DNA from: DASRQK01 sp964436635
GTDB lineage: Bacteria; Bacteroidota; Bacteroidia; Sphingobacteriales; Sphingobacteriaceae
Reading direction: 5' to 3'
NCBI GenBank assembly: GCA_964436635.1
Contig: CAYTDM010000020.1
Span: forward strand, 1 to 41,524
DNA: 41,524 nucleotides
Shown here: piece by piece, positions 33,092 to 40,020 of the stretch
Numbering within the stretch: the first letter of the stretch is position 1
How the letters are laid out: the number at the start of each line of letters is the position of its first letter
The notes under the pieces: generated by a model
What the model saw: only the letters and a program-made list of their open reading frames with translations
What the model was told of the DNA's origin: nothing
The model's database searches: none
Made by a program: the position numbers and the translations under genes

Positions 33092-34612
33092 TCAATAGAA
33101 AGCCTGTATTTGCGCATAAAGCGCTTCGCCATCGCTGGGTCTCAGGGCATGGCCCGCTACAACCTTCCCATTCTTTACCAGAATATAACGGGGAATCCCC
33201 AGAGTAGAACCAGAGCCGAAACGCTGTCTCAGATCAGCCAATAAGGAGTCGGATGCCCGGATATGATGTCCTTTCAGATCGTAGTATCCAATCATCTGTT
33301 TCCACCGGTCCTCAACATCTGCCCTATCTATAGATATATATAAAAGTGTGATATTTTTCAATGCTGCGAATTCCTTCAATCCCGCGCTATAAGCAAACTC
33401 CCGCTGACAAGGGACACACCAAGTCGCCCAAATATCAATGTAAACGAGTTGATCAGGGAAATGCCGGGCTAATTCATCGAAACTGCTGAATGAAGCAGCA
33501 TCCTTGATAAATCGATAACTATCCGGTTCGGCAGCTTGCTTTTTAGCATGGAAAGCATATACTTTATCCATAGCAGGTTCCAGGTAAGGGATATAAATAC
33601 TATTGGGATAAGCTTCCACAAAATCGGTAAACATATCGATCAGGAAAGCCTGATATCTCTGAAATGAGGCAATAGAATGAATCTGGGATGCGAGCAGGTA
33701 TTCCTGGAGGGGGCCGGCTGAATGGTACTCATTGATCAATTCGTAGAGTTCCTGCCAGTAATCATCAGTAGTTCTTCTACCCGGAGGCGGAAACCTGCCT
33801 TCACTTCTCGGCAGAAAAACTCCATAATACCAATGATTCGCACGATCATAATAGTCAAAATAAGTGGGCACCCTGGCAGCAGACAGATTGCCCATCTCCA
33901 CTAACGAAAAAATAGCTGTCCAATACCGCCCGAAACGGTCTATCACTGCCCGGTCATAACCTGCACTATCCGGATGATAGATTATCCCATCATACAATCC
34001 AATGTTCAATAAAGCTTCCACCAGCACACTTGCATAGCGATTTTTTATCAACAAGGCTGCCGTTTCAAAGAACCCCTTATCGATTTGCCCTTTTTCATAA
34101 AGATTTTCAAAAACGGCCAATTGCTTATCGACTGTGTCAAGTACTTTTTGGTGAATGTTTTCAAATTCCGGATCCTGCTTCGAATAAACTTCAGCTTCCC
34201 TGGGTTCACGTCCGTATCCATACGAAAGCCTGCCTAAAGCCTCCTGCCCTTCGGGAAATGATCCACTGATCACCTGCAGTGGTTTTACCGCATCCTTAGC
34301 ATCAATCCGAATTTCATACTTTTCCCCAGGACGTACATACAAGCAATAATTTCTGCGCTGATAATCAAATGTAAATAAGCCCGGTTCAGAAAGATCATGT
34401 TCGATCAGTATCTGCCCCTGACCATCCAGTGTATCAATCCGTTGGGCGGCCCAAAGATAACTCCCTTCCACTGGCGGATTAATTGCGAGCGGTTTACCGG
34501 CCCCATCTGCTACACTTAGCCCGATACTTGTATTTTGCGCATAAGCACCAACGGACATAAGAAGCAACACGACAACAACCGCTTTTACAGCGTGGGAAAT
34601 AAGTGATTTCAT
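33092..34612 (-). CDS. TlpA-like periplasmic thioredoxin-fold protein
   Basis: 506 residues with a signal peptide (VVVVLLLMSVGAYAQ). The N-terminal beta-rich part (GKPLAINPPVEGSYLWAAQ... YCLYVRPGEKYEIRID, about 30-110) is like the DUF4369-type domain that often precedes such thioredoxins; a long helical middle follows (about 120-370). The C-terminal TlpA/AhpC-TSA domain has the redox motif WCVPC near 397-401 in YIDIWATWCVPCQREF, and the cis-Pro in LGIPRYILV. It is probably a periplasmic disulfide reductase or stress protein; the substrate is unknown. Last gene of the ECF sigma operon (45 bases after DUF4097). Its codon use is CTG-rich, like the rest of that operon. Confidence 0.85.
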   Translation of the reverse strand: MKSLISHAVKAVVVVLLLMSVGAYAQNTSIGLSVADGAGKPLAINPPVEGSYLWAAQRIDTLDGQGQILIEHDLSEPGLFTFDYQRRNYCLYVRPGEKYEIRIDAKDAVKPLQVISGSFPEGQEALGRLSYGYGREPREAEVYSKQDPEFENIHQKVLDTVDKQLAVFENLYEKGQIDKGFFETAALLIKNRYASVLVEALLNIGLYDGIIYHPDSAGYDRAVIDRFGRYWTAIFSLVEMGNLSAARVPTYFDYYDRANHWYYGVFLPRSEGRFPPPGRRTTDDYWQELYELINEYHSAGPLQEYLLASQIHSIASFQRYQAFLIDMFTDFVEAYPNSIYIPYLEPAMDKVYAFHAKKQAAEPDSYRFIKDAASFSSFDELARHFPDQLVYIDIWATWCVPCQREFAYSAGLKEFAALKNITLLYISIDRADVEDRWKQMIGYYDLKGHHIRASDSLLADLRQRFGSGSTLGIPRYILVKNGKVVAGHALRPSDGEALYAQIQAFY

Positions 34613-34656
34613 ATCAATAAAGATTTAAAGGTGATTTGAAGTAGGTGATTTGAAGT

Positions 34657-35454
34657 TTAAAGATGAGCGGCCCTCAGATAAATATTGCCGCCGGTAGACC
34701 GCAGATTAAGATGCAATCCACCATCATTGATTTTACCGATGACCCGTTTGAGCAGGGCATTGTGCTGATTCCGGGTATCTTCAACCGGTACGATATTCAA
34801 TTCCTCGGCGGCAAATAGATGACCACCGGTACGTGTTGCCAGATCAATCGTGGCCCGTACGGATACGGGTACTGTCACATCGATATATCCCGAAGAAGTA
34901 ATAAAGGAAACCGGACCTTCCATCACCGGCCCAAATCTGGCTTCAATGTTCCCATGATAGGTACTGACATTGACCGGACCGGTGTTGTTTTCCAACAAAA
35001 CGTCCCCCCGGGCAATTATTTCGAGGGTGCAGTTCAATGACCGTACAGTGATAGATTGCTCTTCCGTGAGGAAAATACTTGGCAGGCCCGTGTTGATGGT
35101 GACACTGGAAATGCCGTACGGAACTTTGATTTCGATGAGATCCCTGCTATCCCGATCGATCATATCCACCGTCACGACATCGTCTGTCTCATTCATTTTC
35201 AGGTGCAACCCTATTCCGGTATTATTTTCCGGTCCGGCAGGTTTGAGCGGTTTCAATCCCCTTGCCCGTTCATCCGGAGCTACAGAGGCTGTTTTATTGA
35301 TAAAAACCAACTCCTGGCCTTCATAACCGGTCACGACTACATGCTGGACATTCAGGATCAACTTGCCGCTGTTTTTGGAAATTTTATACTCCTGCGAAAA
35401 AGCCTGGATACCAGCCAGGAAAAACAGCATTAAAAGGATCATTTTATTTTTCAT
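34657..35454 (-). CDS. DUF4097-family secreted protein
   Basis: 265 residues, signal peptide MKNKMILLMLFFLAGIQAFSQ. The body is a run of short beta strands with the repeated pattern of DUF4097-type beta-helix/propeller proteins: ITVRSLNCTLEIIARGDVLLENNTGPVNVSTYHGNIEARFGP, SFITSSGYIDVTVP, then LHLNLRSTGGNIYLR. Such proteins are commonly encoded beside ECF sigma and anti-sigma genes. Their function is not settled. It follows the putative anti-sigma gene by 37 bases on the same strand and precedes the TlpA-like gene. Confidence 0.8.
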   Translation of the reverse strand: MKNKMILLMLFFLAGIQAFSQEYKISKNSGKLILNVQHVVVTGYEGQELVFINKTASVAPDERARGLKPLKPAGPENNTGIGLHLKMNETDDVVTVDMIDRDSRDLIEIKVPYGISSVTINTGLPSIFLTEEQSITVRSLNCTLEIIARGDVLLENNTGPVNVSTYHGNIEARFGPVMEGPVSFITSSGYIDVTVPVSVRATIDLATRTGGHLFAAEELNIVPVEDTRNQHNALLKRVIGKINDGGLHLNLRSTGGNIYLRAAHL

Positions 35455-35491
35455 ACATTCTATATTTTACATATTCTTGATTAATACCATG

Positions 35492-36328
35492 CTATTGATT
35501 TGTATAGATCTTCATTCCCTGATAAGTAAACAGGAAAGCCGCAGCTTCATCCTTCACCATGGCCAGAGTCGCAGGGTTTTGTACTAATTCATTCAGGCAA
35601 TGCCGGAAGGTATCAACCGGCAACTGTGTCTCGACAAGACCGACTGCAGCATTCATCAGAGACAACTGCATGATCGGGTCTTCCTGTTTTGAAAGGTTGT
35701 AAACGATACGATCCGCGACTTCCTCAGCAGGGCTATGTCTGTTTAACAGGTCCAATGCAGCCATCCTGACATGAAGGCTGGGATCGGTCGCCAGTTTTTC
35801 TTCCAATACCCGGATCTGGCCAGCATCAAGTACAGGCAGCCCGGCCAGCATGAGCACCCCTTTCAATCGTGCACTGCCGGACAGGGAATCATTCAATAAT
35901 ACCATAACATCATTCAACTTAGGATCAGCCACGGGTTGGGTTTCATATACAGGTTGGACTTCAGTCGCAGGGGAAATTTCAAAACCATGAAGAGTTTCCG
36001 ACCCGGTACCGGTCAGGTCAGATCCGGCAGAATGCCCTGCTTCCTTTTCCACTATTTCCACGAAAGAGAAATCAGGAATCGGGTCTGCCTTTTTCCCGCC
36101 CGGCAATAAGTATATCCATGTGAGCCCACATGCCAGTACCAAGGCAGCTGCCCCCGCAATCCGCCACATAACAGCAAATTTGCGTAGTTTTAGTCCCTTG
36201 TTATGATTTTCCATTACCCTTCGCTCCAAAGCAGCCTGTACCCCCGGCAGCACATCCGGAGCAGGCAAAAATTCATCAAATGCCTCTTTATTTTCCTCAA
36301 TAAACCTTTTCAGCGGATCATGTTTCAT
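35492..36328 (-). CDS. Membrane-anchored putative anti-sigma factor with HEAT-like repeats
   Basis: 278 residues. Short cytoplasmic N-terminus (LKRFIEENKEAFDEFLPAPDVLPGVQAALE), one transmembrane helix at about 53-74 (IAGAAALVLACGLTWIYLL), an acidic linker, then a periplasmic helical domain from about 140 (LKGVLMLAGLPVLDAGQIRVLEEKL, VRMAALDLLNRHS, MQLSLMNAAVGLVE) with the period of HEAT-like repeats. The start overlaps the sigma factor stop by 11 bases, the usual sigma/anti-sigma arrangement, and the topology fits. No zinc-binding anti-sigma motif is seen. The role is inferred from position and topology. Confidence 0.7.
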   Translation of the reverse strand: MKHDPLKRFIEENKEAFDEFLPAPDVLPGVQAALERRVMENHNKGLKLRKFAVMWRIAGAAALVLACGLTWIYLLPGGKKADPIPDFSFVEIVEKEAGHSAGSDLTGTGSETLHGFEISPATEVQPVYETQPVADPKLNDVMVLLNDSLSGSARLKGVLMLAGLPVLDAGQIRVLEEKLATDPSLHVRMAALDLLNRHSPAEEVADRIVYNLSKQEDPIMQLSLMNAAVGLVETQLPVDTFRHCLNELVQNPATLAMVKDEAAAFLFTYQGMKIYTNQ

Positions 36329-36884
36329 AGGGATACTTCGTTAATTGTTTCAACATCATTTTTCTGGCACGGTGATACTGACTCCTGACCGCAATTTCCG
36401 ACAGTCCCAATCGGTGGCCAATTTCTTTATGCAGCATTCCTTCAAATGCATGGAGAACGACAATCGTCCGGTACACTTCCGGCAAACGTTCAATAGTAGC
36501 CTGCAGTTCCTCGATCCGGCACTCCAATATCATGGATTCATCTTCACCATCCTGCAAAAAATTTCCCGTCATATGGTCAATCATATCTTCATCCTTCAAT
36601 TCTTCAAACTGCATCTTCTTTCTACGAAGTCTGGAAATCGAGCGGTTCACAGCTACCCTCCGGATCCAGGCACCCACATGATCCACTTCAGCCAACTTGT
36701 CCAACTCTGAGAATACCGTCACAAATGTTTCCTGCAATAAATCTTCGGCTTCACCAGTATGATTTACAAGGCGAAATATAGCGTTGTAAACAGATTGTGC
36801 ATGCCGGTTATATAACATGGTATATCCCTGCTCATCACCCGACTGACACCGTGCGATCCAGTATTTATCGTCCCTTTTATCCAA
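36318..36884 (-). CDS. ECF-type RNA polymerase sigma factor
   Basis: 188 residues. Region 2 at about 22-95 (YTMLYNRHAQSVYNAIFRLVN, EDLLQETFVTVFSELDKL, VGAWIRRVAVNRSISRLRRKK) and region 4 at about 125-180 (RLPEVYRTIVVLHAFEGMLHKEIGHRLGLSEIAVRSQYHRARKM), joined by a short acidic linker: the two-region layout of group 4 sigma factors. The start is TTG at 36884; no in-frame ATG lies upstream, and the next in-frame ATG would cut region 2. It directs polymerase to an unknown regulon, probably including its own operon. It overlaps the anti-sigma-like gene. Confidence 0.92.
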   Translation of the reverse strand: MDKRDDKYWIARCQSGDEQGYTMLYNRHAQSVYNAIFRLVNHTGEAEDLLQETFVTVFSELDKLAEVDHVGAWIRRVAVNRSISRLRRKKMQFEELKDEDMIDHMTGNFLQDGEDESMILECRIEELQATIERLPEVYRTIVVLHAFEGMLHKEIGHRLGLSEIAVRSQYHRARKMMLKQLTKYPYET

Positions 36885-36948
36885 TACTATCCACCGTTTA
36901 ACACTTGTTTCTATCCTTAGGTCGCCATTACCGGCAGAACGTTGCGCA

Positions 36949-36975
36949 GAAAGTTACATTTATTGTTAAATTCAA
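36949..36975 (-). promoter_or_regulatory. Candidate promoter of the ECF operon
   Basis: On the minus strand: TTG (36975-36973), 16 bases, TAACTTTC (36956-36949). The last base mismatches TAnnTTTG and the spacing is one short of the usual range, so this is weak; an ECF-dependent promoter could equally be present here. Confidence 0.3.
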
Positions 36976-37011
36976 CATAAGAAATCAAAAAGAAATATTT
37001 ATGTATTACAT

Positions 37012-37044
37012 ACAAATATACAGTAACTTTATTTATATATTTGT
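37012..37044. promoter_or_regulatory. Inverted repeat and -7 element upstream of the nuclease gene
   Basis: ACAAATATA (37012-37020) and TATATTTGT (37036-37044) form a 9-bp inverted repeat with a 15-base spacer. TATATTTG (37036-37043) matches TAnnTTTG for the rightward nuclease gene, whose ATG is at 37067. The left arm is the same element pointing left. The spacer is very AT-rich, so chance is possible. Confidence 0.4.
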
Positions 37045-37066
37045 AACATAAATAATATTATATCAG

Positions 37067-38194
37067 ATGGATTTTGAAAAATTAGCTTCCCGTATTCAAC
37101 AGACTAATGAATTTTTACAGCAAAATGCTGTAAAAGCCATAAACATACATATTACGATAAGGAATTGGCTCACGGGATTTTATATTGTAGAGTTTGAACA
37201 AAGCGGAAGCGACAGAGCAGAATATGGAACTAAGTTACTCGAAAATTTAGCAAAAAACATTAGTATAAAAGGGCTTTCAGCACCTGAATTATCACGTTGC
37301 CGACAGTTTTATTACGCCTATCCTCAAATTCTTGGGTTGATAATCCAAAAATTCAAAACAATGCTCCCTGTTGATTTTCTCGAAGATTTTATGCTTGGAA
37401 ACATCCCTAAACAAATTCTTGGGGCGGCGACCCAAGAATTAGAAAACAGCAGTAAAGACAATGATTTAGAGCATATTTCCAACGTTTTTCAGTCTACTTC
37501 TTACGCACATTTTACCGAACTTATAAAAATTGAAAACCCTAACAAAAGGCGCTTTTACGAATTACTGATATTGAAAACTCAACCAAGTGTAAGAGAACTC
37601 AAACGGCAGATTGACACGCTTACCTACGAAAGAGTTGGATTGTCTGAAAATCACAAAGATTCATTCAACGAAGTGATGAAAAAGATAAATCCACAGCAAA
37701 CAACTGATTTGATTAAATCACATTATTTCTTTGAATTTCTAAATATAGGGCAACCTCATTTAGTAGAAGAAAGCAAATTGGAACAGGCTCTTATCAGCCA
37801 TTTGCAACAGTTTATTACGGAGTTGGGCAACGGTTTTTGTTTTGAAGCCCGACAAAAACGCATATTGATTGGCGATGAATATTACTTTATTGATTTGGTA
37901 TTTTACAATCGTATCTTGAAGTGCCACGTTCTGATTGATTTAAAAACCGAAACAGCCAAACACGAGCATATCGGGCAACTGAAATCCTACCTCAACTATT
38001 ATAAGAAAAACATTCAGGAGAGCAACGATAATCCGCCTGTTGGAATTTTGCTTGTAACCAATCAAAACAAAGCATTGGTGGAATACGCTATTGCAGATAG
38101 TGATTTGGATATTTTTGTGAGCAAATACCAATTACAGCTCCCCGATAAATCAAAATTGGAAGCATTTATTAATAATGAATTAAAGAATATTTAG
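37067..38194 (+). CDS. DUF1016/YhcG-family PDDEXK nuclease
   Basis: 375 residues. N-terminal DUF1016_N domain (about 10-160; winged-helix-like, with ELSRCRQFYYAYPQI) and C-terminal restriction-endonuclease-like domain (about 220-360): NGFCFEARQKRILIGDEYYFIDLVFYNRILKCHVLIDLKTETAKHEHIGQLKSYLNYY. Asp in FIDLVFY, then the D-L-K of LIDLKTE, form the (D/E)xK-type active site; Gln in GQL follows. YhcG-type proteins occur in mobile and accessory regions, often beside restriction-modification or defence genes; activity on DNA is inferred. There are no partner genes here. It is AT-rich and unlike the CTG-rich ECF operon beside it. It converges on guaB with a 16-base gap and may be strain-variable (see the contig junction at 38221). 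Confidence 0.85.
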   Translation: MDFEKLASRIQQTNEFLQQNAVKAINIHITIRNWLTGFYIVEFEQSGSDRAEYGTKLLENLAKNISIKGLSAPELSRCRQFYYAYPQILGLIIQKFKTMLPVDFLEDFMLGNIPKQILGAATQELENSSKDNDLEHISNVFQSTSYAHFTELIKIENPNKRRFYELLILKTQPSVRELKRQIDTLTYERVGLSENHKDSFNEVMKKINPQQTTDLIKSHYFFEFLNIGQPHLVEESKLEQALISHLQQFITELGNGFCFEARQKRILIGDEYYFIDLVFYNRILKCHVLIDLKTETAKHEHIGQLKSYLNYYKKNIQESNDNPPVGILLVTNQNKALVEYAIADSDLDIFVSKYQLQLPDKSKLEAFINNELKNI

Positions 38195-38210
38195 TGTCTC
38201 CGATCGCCTG

Positions 38211-39841
38211 TTAAGGCCTGCTATGATAATTCGGAGCCTCTTTAGTAATCGCAATATTGTGCGGATGGCTTTCGCNNNNNNNNNNNNNNNNNNNNNNNNN
38301 NNNNNNNNNNNNNNNNNNNNNNNNNNNNNNNNNNNNNNNNNNNNNNNNNNNNNNNNNNNNNNNNNNNNNNNNNNNCTATGATAATTCGGAGCCTCTTTAG
38401 TAATCGCAATATTGTGCGGATGGCTTTCGCGAAGGCCTGCTCCGGTGATTTTCACAAATTGTGCTTGTTGTAAGTCTTCAATGGTTGCGGCACCGCAATA
38501 TCCCATGCTCGCACGTAATCCACCTACGTATTGGTAAACGACTTCGGCTAAGGTTCCTTTATAGGCTACTCGTCCTACGATTCCTTCTGGTACTAGTTTT
38601 TTAATGTCGTCTTCTACGTCTTGGAAGTAGCGGTCTTTTGAGCCTTTTTCCATGGCTTCTAAGGAACCCATGCCTCGGTAAGATTTGAATTTACGTCCTT
38701 CATAGATGATGGTTTCGCCTGGGGCTTCTTCTACTCCGGCAAATAGGGATCCCGCCATGATGGCGCTTGCTCCACCGGCGATGGCTTTTGCAATTTCTCC
38801 TGTTTGTTTGATTCCTCCGTCTGCAATGACTGGTACGCCGGTTCCTTGTAAGGCTTTGGCACACTCATAAACTGCGTAAAGTTGTGGTACTCCCACCCCT
38901 GCGATAATGCGGGTGGTACAAATAGATCCTGGACCAATTCCTACTTTAACTCCGTCTGCTCCAGCTTCTGCTAATGCTTTTGCGGCAGCTCCAGTAGCTA
39001 CGTTTCCTACGATTACTTGTAATTCTGGAAATGCAGCTTTTACTTCTTTTAATTTATCGATCACCCCTTTTGAATGCCCATGTGCGGTATCAATCGTCAC
39101 CACATCCACTCCAGCTGCAACCAACGCTGTCACGCGTTCTAAGGTGTCTGGTGTCACACCCACAGCCGCTCCGACTAATAATCTTCCTTGTGAATCTTTG
39201 GCTGCATTCGGGTAGTGTTTATATTTCTTAATGTCTTTAAATGTAATTAAGCCTTTTAAAATGCCATCTTTATCGACCACTGGCAATTTTTCAATCTTAT
39301 AATTCTGCAAAATTATTTCAGCTTGCACTAGATCTGTCCCCACTGGCGCCACCACCACTTCATCCTTGGTCATGACTTCACTGATCGGACGAGACATGTC
39401 CTTTTGAAACCGTAAGTCACGATTTGTCACGATCCCTACGAGTTTCATCTTTTGATTTACAACCGGTATGCCTCCAATATTGTTTTCACGCATAATTTTA
39501 AAGGCGTCACCTACCAAGGCGTTTTCATCGAGGGTCAGTGGATCTTGGATCATTCCACTTTCTGAGCGCTTCACTTTGCGAACTTCCGCTGCTTGCTCCG
39601 CAATACTCATGTTTTTATGCAACATGCCTAATCCTCCCGCTTGCGCAATGGCAATGGCTAATTCAGCACCAGTTACAGTATCCATCGCTGCAGATACTAA
39701 TGGAATATTTAAACGTATCTTTCGCGTTAACCAAGTTGACGTGTCAACATCGCGTGGTAAAACTTCTGAATAAGCTGGGATTAACAGTACGTCGTCGTAG
39801 GTAAGTCCTTCAGCTACGAATTTTTGGGGATCTAATTGCAT
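38211..39841 (-). CDS. guaB: IMP dehydrogenase, interrupted by a scaffold gap
   Basis: Converts IMP to XMP, the committed step of GMP synthesis. ATG at 39841. CBS domains at about 95-210 (GIPVVNQKMKLVGIVTNRDL, KLPVVDKDGILKGLITFKDI), catalytic loop VGIGPGSICTTRI with Cys near 302, flap GYCGAATIEDLQ, and GLRESHPHNIAITKEAPNYH before the gap. Reading through the Ns gives a false frame. If 38276-38430 (Ns plus the second copy of the 55-base repeat) is removed, 38211-38275 joins 38431-39841 to give exactly 492 codons ending NYHSRP and a TAA stop: 491 residues, the normal size. The break is therefore an assembly artefact. Divergent from secD, with back-to-back promoters. Confidence 0.95.
38221..38430. 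repeat. Identical 55-base contig-end overlap on both sides of the gap
   Basis: Bases 38221-38275 are identical to 38376-38430, and each copy abuts the Ns. 55 is a k-mer size commonly used in de Bruijn assembly. The two pieces are probably neighbouring graph edges sharing one k-mer, so the second copy does not exist in the chromosome. Confidence 0.9.
38276..38375. other. Scaffold gap of exactly 100 N
   Basis: 100 unknown bases, the arbitrary length used for gaps of unknown size. The flanking overlap suggests the real gap is negative (minus 55 bases), with no missing sequence. Confidence 0.97.
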
Positions 39842-39874
39842 GGCAAATATGTATTGAGTTACTTATTTGCGAGG

Positions 39875-39905
39875 CAAAGATAACTGTTTTTTGTCTTTTT
39901 TGCAA
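39875..39905 (-). promoter_or_regulatory. guaB promoter
   Basis: On the minus strand: TTG (39905-39903), 20 bases, TATCTTTG (39882-39875), a full match to TAnnTTTG. Start of transcription about 39869, leaving a leader of roughly 28 bases. Confidence 0.7.
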
Positions 39906-39932
39906 GAATTCAAAAAAAATAATTTACCTTTG
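39899..39932 (+). promoter_or_regulatory. secD promoter
   Basis: TTTG (39899-39902), 22 bases, TACCTTTG (39925-39932), a full match to TAnnTTTG. The -33 elements of this and the guaB promoter abut and form the palindrome TTGCAA (39900-39905). The leader to the ATG at 40021 would be about 80 bases. Confidence 0.65.
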
Positions 39933-40020
39933 CCGGTCTTGTCAGTATCCTATAACCAAAGGTATTGAAAGCAAAACAATTTAGGAGAAAAACAATCAAT
40001 AATTACAATTAGAAAAGAAA

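Noticed and set aside
38180..38375. The 553-residue guaB frame running through the Ns to 38180.
   Set aside because: It reads the last part in the wrong phase because of the arbitrary gap; the corrected join ends at 38211.
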